Shown here: piece by piece, positions 33,259-45,629 of the stretch
Numbering within the stretch: the stretch's first letter is position 1
Layout of the letters: each line of letters begins with the position of its first letter
Source of the DNA: Craterostigma plantagineum
Taxonomy: Eukaryota > Streptophyta > Magnoliopsida > Lamiales > Linderniaceae
Length of the DNA: 64,000 nucleotides
Assembly: GCA_027422505.1 (NCBI GenBank)
Contig: JAPQWV010000001.1
Span: forward strand, 7,378,001 to 7,442,000
Direction: 5' to 3'
Made by a program: the position numbers and the translations under genes
Notes under the pieces: model-generated
Database searches by the model: none
Told to the model about the DNA's origin: nothing
Seen by the model: only the letters and a program-made list of their open reading frames with translations

Positions 33259-34841
33259 TGATTGAGTGGATCGAGTAATAAGCGGTAAATATTCGAGTAT
33301 CGAACCAGAGGAACTATCTACTTAGAAAACCGTAGTTTAAATATCCTAGTGAATATTTTTGGTTTGATACAAATATAAATAACGATAAACTAAACAAATG
33401 ATAAACACAAAATAACAATTTGATAATATAGCAATAACAGAGTTGTGACGACTTTATGAAAGCAAACGTATTTGAGACTTCGAATCCCCCTAACTCGATC
33501 GAACGACTAACTAGCTATAAATTTTAGCTAATTATTAGACCGTGAGGATTCCTATGGTATGTATACGGGTTTCTACGATTGGGCGAAACTGCGCTTACTC
33601 GCTTCGACTCGTAACAACTAACTACGTCTTAAATAGCTGGGCAAGCTTCCCTAACTTACTTAATCGCAGACCGCAATAAATAACGATGAATCCCACTATT
33701 AGATTTGACTCTAATCCGGCGGGGTAGTTCAACCTATCTCTAGCGATGAGTTTATTCCGCTCATTTACGAGTGGTCTAACCGTCGCCCCTCTCTCGAGCG
33801 TAGCGTTCGATTTCCCAACAATTATTTCGACCACATAGACATAATCAAAACAATAGCATATATCGTAACCGAGAGATAATAAAAAGCATATCAATAATAT
33901 GTTCAACATACGTATGATCTTGCTAGGGCTAATCTAATCTCAAATACTACGGAATTTAGCCACTCATATAAAACATTAACACAACGAGGAGCGTAAATAA
34001 CAAAGAGAAAACATGTTTCTTCCCTGAATTTCGGCGCTGCCCTTTTTTGCGCTGCCCGTTCGCTGCTCCTCCGACGCCGGCAACCCGTCACAGCCACAGC
34101 AGCCCACGAGTCAGCTTGCTACCTCCGTCTGTCATTCTCAGTTGCAGTCCCGGCCCGTGCACCCGGCTCAGATCAGCCCTTCGTCAGTCCCCGTGCACCC
34201 GGCTCGTAGTTGTTGCTCACACGCACCCGCTCACAGCTCAAGCAGTCGCACTTCCTCGCCTTCGCTTCGCAGTCCACGAATCAGCCCTGTTGCACTGCCG
34301 TCGCCGATCAACCACAGCTTTCTTTACACCACCAAGTTTTGCTCTTCACGTTGATCCCTTATTTATAGATGGGGAGACAAAAATCTTTATTTTTGCTGCT
34401 CAAGAACGGCATAACATTGTATTTGATTTTTTTCCTTGAGCGGTGAGCCTTTGTTTTCATTGTGTGCGCCGTGTCGGGTGTTGGAATCGATGGCTGCGCT
34501 CCATGATTTTTTCTCCCCTTGATGCGTACGTGTGTTGTATGTATGCAATAATTCCTTCATTGGGCATTATCTTCCTTGGTCTCTTGGGCTTAAAAATGTA
34601 AATGGGTTGAGATGGTCTTGGGCCTAAAGGTTTTAAATGGGCTTGGAACCAATGGGCTGGATTTTGACGGTTCCTCAAATTAATTCAAGCCCAAATATTC
34701 CCGGTTGTAGTTCTTTTTCCCAATATCTGTCAAAAATCAAATATAAACATATACGTATGATATTCGAGGAAAATTCAAATAAATAACAATCGATATTACG
34801 CTTTTACGGGGTATAAAATACGATATAAATTCCATTTATCA
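33259..34841 (-). repeat. Athila-type solo LTR nested in MULE
   Basis: 1,583-bp block bounded TG...CA on the plus strand, flanked by the 5-bp duplication ATTAG (33254-33258 and 34842-34846). The segment CGCTTTTACGGGGTATAAAA near its right end is also found in the Athila-type LTR at 59595-59618, and read on the minus strand places TATACCCCGTAAAAGCG near the LTR start. No internal coding or primer site is present, so it is a solo LTR. It splits the left subterminal array, which resumes at 34847. Confidence 0.82.
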
Positions 34842-34846
34842 ATTAG

Positions 34847-35230
34847 TTTATAATTTTATACAAACAAAGAGCTTAATTGTACCAACTATTTCGAGTATCG
34901 TACCAATATTTCAGCAACACAATTATACCAACCGACATGTTTATTATACCACTGGTTCTAATTTGCCCATAAATGATTTGATTATACTAACAATTGCGCA
35001 CATTATACCCAAAAATTTTGTAGACTTTTTTTACAGGTTGATACCAACAATGAGCTTAATGTACCAAATATTTCCAGACTCGTACCAATATTGTAGCAGC
35101 AAAATTGTACCAAATGAGATGTTTATTTTAAGCACCAATTAAAATTTGCCATAAATTTACCACTAGACGATTCGATTATACTAACAGATGCACACATTAT
35201 ACCAAATAATGTGCAGAAGATCCAAAACAA
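34847..35230 (+). repeat. MULE left subterminal array, continued
   Basis: Further ATTATACCAA/TGTACCAA motifs in the same orientation as before the solo LTR, ending shortly before the 3' end of the transposase. Confidence 0.75.
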
Positions 35231-35310
35231 TCAGCAAAACAATCAGCAAAATATACCCACACGTGTGTTGTATTTGTGGGAGGCCTACGTTTACCTTCAC
35301 ATGGGCTCTT

Positions 35311-37312
35311 TCAGGATCTACGATTGTGTCCCAGCCTTGAACATCGCCCACACTTTACTGCCCTAACATCAACCTGTGATGGAATTCTGATTGTCCTTCT
35401 ACGATCCGGAGGACGGCGAACATCCGGGGCATTGATAGTCTCACTTACTGGAATCCATTTCGTGCGTAGGATTTGGATACAAGACATGCATGTATGCCTC
35501 TTTATATTTTTCAACACCGTATAATGCATCGCAAAACTCGTAGGGCGATAGTTGTAACGTGTTGATGCATGAACAGCATGCTTACAAGGAAATACCCTCA
35601 ATTTGGTACATCTGCAAGAGCATGTCCCTCCGCTCAAGTCCACAGCATATGTACTTCCTTCATCAGCCACTTCGAAGATGCGTCCGCATGACTGCTCAAC
35701 ACGTAACCTCCGCTACCCGTTCATCTTCTTACTGAGCTTCTTCTGATTCACACATATCGCTCCAGTCATTTTAACTACCTCCTCCCTTCTTGTGCTCATC
35801 GTCGCCATAATCTTTCTGCGGATTTCATCCACCAACCCGAGCACGGGCAAGAATCTGGCCGATTTTACCCAATGATTCCACGACTCAGCAACATTATTGT
35901 TCATAACACCCCAACGCATGCCTGTGGAAGAGTGAGTTAGCCCAATGATCGGGTTTGGAGTTATGAATGAATATGGCGCCGTGCTCCTTGAATTTCTCCA
36001 AAATTTTATTGACATTTGTGATAAAACCTTATCGGTCAAGGCATACGCAGCTGCTTTGAACACTGAATTCCACTTCTCTATTTCTTTATGCGAGTGTTTA
36101 ATCACGACATCCGTCTTAAAATTGTCGATTATGTGCCGCAGACTGTAATCATGATTACATTCAGGGAAACGAGCGGCACACCGTTTAAGAGACCATTATG
36201 ACGGTCTGAGAAAATGTAAACCGTGTGCCGCCTTTGTTCCCATGATATCTAAAAACCTCGCGTAGTTTTCTGCAAAACCATTCCCAATTGTCATCGCTCT
36301 CATTATCAACAACTGCATATGCTATGGTGAACAACCCGTCATTTACGTCCTTCGATGTAGCACTAAGCAATGTACCCTTGCATTTACTTTTGATGTGCGA
36401 CCCATCTAAGAACACTATTGGTCTGCATCCTCTAAGAAATCCAACAGTGCAAGCCGCAAAACTTAGGAATAATCTATGGAATTTTCTCGACTCTGCGAAT
36501 ATCTCACAACAAGCAAAGCTGTCTGGATTCGTTTCAATCACTTTACGACCATACCAACCGAGTTTCTCGTACGACCCACAATAACCACCATGGATTTGGT
36601 GAATGGCTTTCTCTCGACCTTCCCATGCTCTTCGATACGGAATCTCAACTCCGTATTCTTCGCGGATGTCATCTTTCAGATTGCAAGGTTTATAAAGTGG
36701 ATCAATTTGTAATTTCTGTTTCACTAACTCAGCCACCCAATACCTGTTAGTTTTCGGATGGTCTCTGGAAAACAAGTTTGAACTGCCACAATTGTGTTCA
36801 AGATTACAATTACGTATTGCAAACGTGTTGTCAGTCTTTCTGTATAAAGCACATACTCGCCACTTACAGCTATTCACCCAGCATTTTGCAACTACTTTCG
36901 TTGATTCATTCAGTTTACTTCGGAATTGGACTGCATCGACGAACAGCTGCCCAACACCAATTATCCAGCTTGTCCAGTTTCCATTCCTCGGTTCGCCATC
37001 TAACTCTTCTAGGACCTCGTCCTGTAGCGCAACGTGTCCAGGGGTGCTTCTCGAGCTAGCACCTGCGTCTATTTCGACAAATTAATGTATCATCTGCTTT
37101 CCTATTCTTTGATGGATGACATACATGTTGGCCAAATCTTCGTCATTAAGTAAACTAATCTTAGAGCAATGAAACGGCATCTCGTATCTGAGGTTTGATG
37201 GGTTATTCTGTGACATGGGCCATCTAGTGTAGAGCAGCTGTTGTAGATCCCTTAGTGTCGAATCTTGAGGGACATCAAAAACATAATCGTCCTGTTGAAT
37301 GTACAAAGACAT
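35311..37312 (-). pseudogene. MURA-type transposase (MULE), broken
   Basis: Minus-strand remains of a MuDR-family transposase from ATG at 37312 to a stop at 35311. Order: N-terminal region (37312-37082); WRV-type DNA-binding block (SCKWRVCALY, then CNLEHNC); the DDE core with FLDGSHIK (first Asp), AYAVVDNESDDNW (second acidic site) and NNNVAESWNHW (Glu); a SWIM zinc finger (GTCSCRC and PCKHAV); and a C-terminal knuckle (CGRCSRLGHNR). Lesions: frameshifts near 36960, 36220 and 36150 and a single in-frame stop TAG near 35713, after which the frame continues into the SWIM finger. The catalytic residues are all still readable, so inactivation looks recent. It acts in the nucleus as cut-and-paste transposase in intact relatives. 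Confidence 0.85.
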
Positions 37313-37564
37313 AAATGGTGCTCATCAATATTCATTTTCGGTTGTAGTTGCAGATAAAATGGAGATTCGAAGCAAGGTCAACTGGGGTTTTGACTGTAAA
37401 ACATAATTACGGACAATTGTTGAGCGGGATAAAGATGAATTGGGCGGGAAATTATAATAAAATATTGCGTGAGGAAAATCAATAAAATCTTGTGTAGGAA
37501 ATTTTATTGGTATAAAACATTAAAACGAATTGAAACTGCTTGGAGACTTTCTCTCTCTTCTGCT

Positions 37565-38682
37565 ATGGCGAAAAAGAGAAAAACAATCCAAAAACGGTCG
37601 GCGCCGGTCATGGAGACGACGCCCTCCCCTACCAACACGATCGCAATAGGAAATGATTCATTGAAGGAGAAGGAAAATGATCGGACAAAGCGCGTCACTG
37701 CTAATGTTCAACATCGGGATGAAATCACTGTTCCATTGGCGAAATCGCCACATAGTGATGTAAATCCCAGGGTATTGGCTTGGCCAACGATTGAGGAAGC
37801 GATTGGCAGGAAAACACCTGATTTAGCACCAAATGCTACTGAATGCCTGGCTGGTGAGGGTAGCCCGTGGATTAAATTCAGTGCTGATTTGATAAAGAAG
37901 CAGAACAACCGACTAGAATTTGTCAAGCCTATTTCTGAAGATGGAATTGAAATAGGAGTGATTGATGCTGAGGAAATCAAGGAGGAGATTGATCACTGGA
38001 AATCAGCAATACTCTGCTATGTTCTCGGCTCAAATCCCCCGTACAGTGTAATGGAAGGTTTTCTGAAGAGGAAATGGGCAAAACTGGGACTGGTGAACGT
38101 CTGGCAAGTTAGACAGGGCCTTTTCCTAGCTCGTTTTGACAGTGTAGAAACTCGTGATAAATTACTGCAGATGAGATAGTACATTTTGACAAAAAACCTG
38201 TTATCCTGTCTCCCTGGACTGAGGATACTGAGTTGAATAAGATCGGGGTGGATCGGGTGCCTTTGTGGATACAATTGCCTCACCTTGAATTGAAATATTG
38301 GGGGAGCAAAACATTGAGCAAACTCGCAAGTCTGATTGGTAAGCCAATCATGACTGATGACTTTACCAGAAGAAAGGACCGAATTCAATATGCTAGACTT
38401 ATGGTTGAGGTGGACCTCACTAAACCTTTAAAAGAAAGCATTCAGTTTCTAAACGAGAATGGGCAATTGGTGGAACAGAAGGTAGCATATGAATGGGAGC
38501 CAGTTCTCTGTACTAAGTGCGCTAAATATGGCCATGCAGCCGAGGTTTGTAGGCAGGGGACTAAGCAAGTTTGGATGCCTGTTAAACAGCACCTTGAATC
38601 TGAGCAGAAGCAGCCATCACCATACCAGGATCTCCTAACTGAAACTAATCCAGATATGAGGGAAGGGATCAAAAGGGGCTGA
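37565..38682 (+). pseudogene. LINE ORF1 (DUF4283 plus zinc knuckle)
   Basis: Starts MAKKRKTIQKR (basic). Residues about 150-205 form the RNA-binding-like DUF4283 block (AILCYVLGSNPPY, then QGLFLARFDS). A one-base frameshift near 38175 separates this from the second half, which has RVPLWIQLPHL and a CCHC zinc knuckle (LCTKCAKYGHAAEVC). Encodes the nucleic-acid-binding protein of plant L1 elements. Confidence 0.82.
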
Positions 38683-38847
38683 GTCAGCAACCTATGCCTA
38701 GTAAGGAGGTGACAGAAAACTCCCAATCTGAGAAGAGAACCAGTAGGAAGCAGTCTTGGGCAGATTTGGCACAACAAGATAAAGCAGAGCTGCAGAAACC
38801 TATATCCAACCCTTCCAAGCAGAGGGTCCATGACGTGGGTCATTGAT

Positions 38848-41800
38848 AAGTGTGCCATATGGAATGTGAGGGGCCTCAATGGCCCCGCGAAGCAGAGAGC
38901 TTGCTCTTTTCTGCAGGAAACATGATGTACATATTATGTGTCTCTTGGAAACCAAGCTGAAAGAGGAACAAGTCGAGGCTGTTATGAGTAAAACCTTTGC
39001 TGGATGGAAGTTTTGCCATAATTTGAGCACTCACCCCAATGGTAGAATCATAGTCACATGGAGAGGCAGCCCTCAGCTGGACATAATAACAAAAACAGCC
39101 CAGCTCATGCATCTCAGAGTGGAGATAAGTGGGAACTTAGTCACCTACATTACGGTTGTATATGGCCACAATGATCAAACTCAGAGGGGAAGCCTTTGGG
39201 AATCACTGATACAGATAGGGGCAGGTTTAAAGGAGCCATGGATGATATGGGGTGATTTCAACAACATAAGAGGATTTGAGGATAGGCTGGGGGGTGCTGA
39301 AATCCTTATGAGGGAATTCAGTAGCTTTAATCACTGCTTAACCCAATGCCAAGTGGAAGAAATAAGAAGGGTAGGCTGTCACTACACCTGGACAAACAGA
39401 CAAAAACCAGAGAATAGGATATGGTGCAGACTGGACTGGGCATTTGCTAACCAAGCATGGATCAATAAGTACTTCAACCACACTGCAGTATTCTTGAATG
39501 AAAGCGTATCTGACCATACACCCATCATCCTCAGAAATAATGATATGCAGCAAGGACAGAAAAAGCCATTCAAATTATGTGGACCTTGGCACCTTCATTT
39601 CTGACAACAGTGGAAAATGACTGGAAGTGCTCTGCTGGGTCAGCTATGGGAACCTTAAGCAGAAACTTATACAACCTTAGAAGGGCCCTAAAGAATCTAA
39701 ACAGAGAGAGATTTGCAGATATAGTCAAGAAGACAGAAATCACCAGGAAACTACTTGATGAGTGCCAGGTAGCATTACATAAGAAACCTCTGGATGGAGA
39801 CTTGCTGGCTACAGAGGAAAAAATCAGAATGGAATACCACTTTCTTAACAGAGCAAATAACAGGTTCCTAAGCCAAAAAGCTAAGGCTAGATGGCTAGAC
39901 AAAGGGGACCAAAACAATGCATATTTTCACGCTGCTAATAAGAAGAGGGCTTACACAAATAGAATTCTGTCTATATCTGATCCTGAGGGAAACATCATGA
40001 CAGACTGGGGAGATATTCAGCAGCAGTTCATCCAGTATTTTCAAGGGATGCTAGGGAAATCCAAGACCAACAAAATCAGACCTGAACAGTCAGTAGCAAA
40101 TGAGGGATACACCTTGTCAGTGGAAGATCAAATGAAGCTCATTCAACCTTTTGAGAGGAGGGAAATTTATGAGAGTATGAAAACCATACATGAGGATGCT
40201 GCCCCTGGTCCAGATGGATATGGAAGTGGTTTCTTCAAACATGCGTGGAAAATAGTGGGAGAGCAAACTACAGATGCAGTCCTGGAATTCTTTGCAACGG
40301 GGAAACTGATGCCGAGGATGAATGGCACAATCCTGTGTCTCATTCCAAAGACTTCCACCCCAGCTACTCCACAAGATTACAGACCTATTTCATGCTGCAA
40401 TACCATATATAAATGCATATCTAAGTTGCTATGTTCAAGACTAAAGCACATACTGCCGAAGCTAATTCACGAAAATCAGAGTGCATTTGTAGAAGGTCGG
40501 TCCATAGTGCACAATATATTGCTATGCCAGGACTTGATCAGGCTATATAACCGGAAAAATACATCAGCTCGAGCTCTAATGAAAGTGGATATAAGAAAAG
40601 CGTACGACACACTGGAATGGGACTTCCTGAAGGAGTGGATGTGTTTGCTGAAATTTCCTAAGACGTTCATAAACTGGATTATGGAATGTATATCAACTGC
40701 TTCATATACTATCTCTCTCAAATGGTTCACATGTAGGCAGATTCAAAGGAGGAAGAGGCCTGAGACAAGGGGATCCCATATCCCCTCTTTTATTTGTCAT
40801 AGCTATGGAATACCTTACAAGGAAACTGCTCTTATCATCCAAAGACTGCCGGTTTAGATTCCACCCGCAGTGCAAACCGCTTAGACTGGTTAACATCTGC
40901 TTTGCAGATGACCTTATGATATTCTGCAAAGGCAGGGCTGGGGCAGTGCAGGTGATAAAGGAGGCACTAGAACAATTCAAGAAAACTTCAGGGCTGGAGG
41001 CAAATGAGCAGAAATCCAGTTTATATGTAGCGGGTATGTCACCTGCAGAAAAAGGAGAGCATCAGGAAGACTATAGGATTCAGTCTTGGTACTTATCCTA
41101 TGAGGTATTTGGGAATCCCTGTCTCACCTACTAAATGGAGTAGACATTCATGCCAATTACTGGTAGATAAAATAACAGCTCGTGTTCACTGCTGGGCTAC
41201 TAGGAACTTATCCTATGCGGGGAGGGTATGTTTGATCAATTCGGTCCTCCTTGCAACTCATGGTTATTGGGGCTCTATCTTCTTGTTGCCCAAATCTGTC
41301 TCCAAAGAGGTAGACCGTATATGCAGGGAATTTCTTTGGGGGAAGAATGAGAAAGGCCATAGCAATCCTCTCATCAGCTGGAACCAAGTCTGCAGCTCGA
41401 AAAAACAGGGAGGCTTAAGCATCAGAGATTGTGAAACTTGGAACAGAGCTCTTGCTGGAAAGCAACTTTGGGATATCATTTTGGATGGAACCTCATTGTG
41501 GATCAAATGGATACACTCGGTATATTTAAGGGGAAGCAGTGTGTGGGATTACACCCCTGCCAATGACGCGTGCTGGTATTGGAAGAAATTAAATAGACTG
41601 AAGGAAAGCTTCCGCGAAGGATATACAGGAAGGAAATGGCATAAGGCCCCAGATGGCAAGTAGACTGTTAAGCTCGGCTATGAATGGCTCAAAAAACAAA
41701 ACTCCCTTTTTCCGTATCATAAGGCTGTATGGAATAGATACACCATGCCCAAGCATTCTTTTATTCTCTGGTTATTGCTCCATAAACGCCTATTAACCCT

Positions 41801-42243
41801 GGATAGATTGACCAAATGGAAGATGGAGGTCAATGATAATAGATGCTGTTTATGTGGAGAAGCTGAGGAATCAATTGATCATCTTTTTTTGGAATGCGGG
41901 TTTAGTCAAGATCTGTGACAGAGAGTTGGAAGCTGGCTGTCTGGAGAAGAGGACCTCAGAACATTTGATGAGCTGAAGGTATGGTTTGGGAAGATGGGTA
42001 ACAAAAAGAATGTGGATAGTGGTATTAAGGTGGCTGTAATTACAGCCATGGTATATCACATATGGTCAGAGAGGAATGGAAGGATACATGACAGAGGTGT
42101 GAAGACTGTGGAACAGATATTTCACTTGCTAGCCCGGGAGATGCAATGGAGAATTAGAAATGTATGTCATGATAGGAAGGCACATAGATCACCCTATTAC
42201 ATACGTGTGTGTTCTTATATGTCTACTACTTTTAGCTCAGAAT
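38848..42243 (+). pseudogene. LINE ORF2: endonuclease-reverse transcriptase-zf-RVT
   Basis: Apurinic-like endonuclease from IWNVRGLNGP (about 38855), with LLETKL, WGDFNNI and the terminal SDHTPI motif. Reverse transcriptase from about 40100, with QDYRPISCCNTIYK, SAFVEGRSI, KVDIRKAYDTLEW and the catalytic FADDLMIF near 40900. C-terminal zf-RVT with CCLCGEAEESIDH near 41850. Frameshifts near 38915, 39600, 40730, 41090 and 41660 and a stop near 41917. Length and order are those of a complete element. It has no RNase H block that I can see. Confidence 0.85.
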
Positions 42244-42320
42244 AGACAGATGTACAAAAACTGACTTGGTTCGTGGTAAATGAAATTACTTTTACCAAAA
42301 AAAAAAAATTATTGGTATAA

Positions 42321-42880
42321 TTATAATAAATCAGTTAGATGGTATAATACTTCCATTTATTGGTAACTATGTGTCTTTCGTGGTATGGTGAAGTTCGAGT
42401 AGAATAACTAAAACAATTGGTATTATATCGGCCTTTACAGGTATAATCAGGGCATTAACTTGTAAAATAAACCTGTTAACTCGTAATATATCCATTTGTT
42501 GGTATACTATTTGTCCTTCGCTGTATAGTAAAGTTCGAATAGAATAACTAAAACAAGTGTATAATATCTGCCCTTATTGGTATAATCAAGCAATTAATTG
42601 TATAATAATGAACTTAAGTTTTTAATTATAAATCCTTAATAATATAGTTATGGTTCCTTAATGTTGGTATAATAGCAAAATTGGAAACGTTTGAATAAGA
42701 ATCAAGTTAAGTTTGCTAAATAATATAGTTATAATTCGTTAATGAGGTATAATATTGAATATGTATAAAATCAAGTTAAGTTTGCTAAATAATATAGTTA
42801 TAATTCCTAATGAGGTATAATATTGAAAACGTGTCAAGTTAAACATAAACTAACACCTACTGGAATTTTACAAGTTAATA
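42321..42880 (-). repeat. MULE internal array (GGTATAAT)
   Basis: GGTATAAT-type motifs in the orientation of the right-end array, resuming immediately after the LINE target duplication and lying between the transposase 5' side and the Ulp1 gene 3' side. No gene in 42321-43075. Confidence 0.7.
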
Positions 42881-43075
42881 TATGTGTAATAGAGTGTGAT
42901 ACTGTCGTGGAACTTAATATGTCGACATCATATTACGATATATGTCAACATCGCGATCGAAGAAATACCAAAACATGAACAAACATAAAAAACTCAGCAT
43001 AGTTACAACATAATAACATTACCCTGCATCAGCAAATCCACAAAATATTGTCCACTGCCATTCCACAAAACAAAA

Positions 43076-45454
43076 TCAGCATAAAACATAATATTCCATT
43101 GTCATTCCACAAAAGATTGTCCTAACATCATTTAAGCCTGCTTCTTGGCAACTCTTAGCGAGGGACAGAATCCCAGATGCGATAATGGCACGGAATTCTT
43201 TATATCGCCCGGCATCTTCCACGTAATCCCAACCAGCTATGTTGTCCTTTAACACCGCATCAGCCCACATGCATACAAGCGTACCACAGTCCATGGAGCC
43301 CTCCGGTTGTTGTCGACATGTTACGTGCTCGACGTTGTTCTTAGTTGCTAATTTCTGCCCATGTCGAAAATTGAGGTATTGTGCAAACAGTGTGGCCTGA
43401 AATTCACCAACACACGCAACCGTGTAAATGCTACATCTCCACATTGAATATATATCAATAAATTCATAGGGAACTTACGACGAGCTCACTGTCTGACCGA
43501 TATTGGGGGGCTTGCAAGGACGTATAATGACGGAAGATGCTCTCTTGTGGGAGGATAACAAGCAGATGCCAATGTTGGTATTAATTGGAATCACTATAGC
43601 TCGAATGTTGGCCAATTTAAAACGTGCTACTAACTGTAACTTACCGAGCACGTTGGGTAACAACTTATTGTCAAAGAGAGTACTTTTCACGTCCTTATCG
43701 GGGAATTTTTTATTTTTCCGCTGCCCCAACAAGTCTAGGAAATTGGCCTGCAAAGCGTTGCAATAATTCAGTATCTATTATTATGAAATTAATGAAAAAA
43801 TCTCACTATCAAGTAGGTAAACTGTACTCACCGCGACATATGTGCTGAGAAATCTTACAATATCGAAGACATTGTTCCGTCGTCTGTAGACCGCTGAGTT
43901 CAGGTGGCGGAACCATGAATCGATGAACAACGAATCCTTCTTGGCTTTCTGTTTCTCTTTCCTACGACCTCTTCGACTGTGGAGCTATCTCGATTGCTTG
44001 TTCTCTTATTCCTTCATTCGAAGACTACACCAAAGCGATGGTCGTTCTCAACTACTCCGTGCAGTCTCCTCCCACACCTTCTTCACACATATGATCTCAT
44101 GCACCTCCTTGCCCTCCAACACCTTCTTCGGTGCTCACGTCATATCTATCTTCCCCTCCCAGACTCGGTGCTCACGTCACGTCTACCTTGTCCTCCAACA
44201 TCCTCTTCGGTGTAATGATCATCTCTATGTTCTCCTCCCATATCTGGGGACATGCAAATGAATACTCCCTCGACGTTTATTCGAACATCGGTTAAATTAG
44301 TTAAGTCGGGCACCTCATCTTCTTCTCCCCGATTCTCCTCTTCGTCCATCACTTCACACACCTTACCAACACTACTTAACTCCTCAATTCTGCCTTCCAA
44401 TTCCGCATTCCTCACCCTCAACTTCTATCTCTGGTAAAAACACCGAAGCATCAGTATGCGATTGTGCAACTATGTCTTCGACAGTCATTGGCATCGTCAA
44501 AAAGACTTGCTCTTCGCCCGATGAATATATGTCGAGGATTTGATGTGGCTCCAAAGCATCAAACTGCTTTTCCACGTCCTTTAACTTAGGCCGTGTCAAC
44601 GGATCTTGTCACCGCAGACAACGAGGTACCTCGTTCAGTCCGCACTTCTTCCCAAGCGAGGGACAATGTTCGAATACCCAAATCTGCAACATTGATGATA
44701 AATCAACATAATTATCAACAACTTTATATTCAAATCTACATCTCTTCAATAAAAATAAAAGCAACACCAATAACTTACCAACAAACCATACGTACATCCT
44801 TCCACATACGTTTTCTTTGATCGTAGGGACTTCAACAAAAACTGGTGCACTGCGGCACCCCATGCAAAAACTCCAATCTCCCTCAAATTTTCCACATAAG
44901 GGAGGAGGTACGACGGCAAGTTATACGACGTTGTCGGAAATAAAATACAACTAAATACATATAATATGTACAGAGGAACGAAATCATAAACTACCAATCC
45001 TGAACCTATACAATTTCTTCCTAACGCACGTTGTATGTCCGACCTACTAAGGGGGGTACGTCTTCCTCTCCCTGAACAACGTCGAAGGAAAGACATACCC
45101 TTACTGCACTCTATATTATCTACGACATGTTGTCCTTCACTTTTCAACCCAAGAAACATAGAAAAAGCTTCTTTTCGAAATGGAACGACATGATCCATTC
45201 CAAACCTAAACTGTAAAAAATCCTCACTAAACCTTCCTAACACCCCTTCTAAACGCCCATTGGGTATTTCCATTCGCGGTACCACTCAAAAATTGAGAAA
45301 AGGGACACCGTCTTACAGCCCGGTTGTGTTCTTCACTGGCTGTCTTCAGCAGCTTGTCCATATGATCTCTAAAACAGCCCACATGACAGCGTGTACGTCT
45401 AGTGGCCACAACGTTCTCGTTGGATGTCGTCGGCTCTTTGTTTTTCCTAGGCAT
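43076..45454 (-). pseudogene. Ulp1/C48-like protease gene with DUF1985-like N-terminus
   Basis: Minus-strand gene on the MULE. The 5' part starts about 45454 (MPRKNKEPTTSNENV), shifts frame near 45250, and has a DUF1985-like region (FRKEAFSMFLGL, AWGAAVHQFLL, then QIWVFEHCPSLG). A clean intron sits at 44684-44778 (GTAAGT...TTGCAG) inside this block. An acidic linker follows (about 44600-44150). The 3' part carries the peptidase: VIPINTN, a catalytic-His block QHWHLLV readable after a frameshift near 43573, an intron at 43397-43478 (GTAAGT...TTTCAG), then the catalytic-Cys block MDCGTLVCMWAD. Known role of the family: SUMO/ubiquitin-like deconjugation. Its role on transposons is unproven. Exon boundaries between 44600 and 43860 are not resolved. 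Confidence 0.75.
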
Positions 45455-45629
45455 TTCGTAATTGATCTGTACCCAAATAATATACCAAGCCATCATAGAT
45501 TAACCGAAATCAACAACAGATTAAACCAGAAGCAATCAAAATATCTAATGGACGAAATAAACCCCAGGCAATCGAATATCGAGTTCGTGCTCCAATGAGA
45601 AAGTCGATTGTCGACAACTAAAATCGTGG

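Larger units (their letters stand above)
37516..42308 (+). mobile_element. Near-full-length LINE nested in MULE
   Basis: Flanked by the 12-bp target duplication TTATTGGTATAA (37504-37515 and 42309-42320), with a 3' oligo(A) run (about 42296-42308). Contains ORF1, endonuclease, reverse transcriptase and zf-RVT coding in the correct order, all plus strand and all damaged by frameshifts. Length 4,793 bp. Plant L1-type LINE. Confidence 0.88.

Noticed and set aside
34047..34439. 130-codon Pro/Ser/His-rich plus-strand frame
   Set aside because: Lies within the solo LTR; no homology, low complexity.
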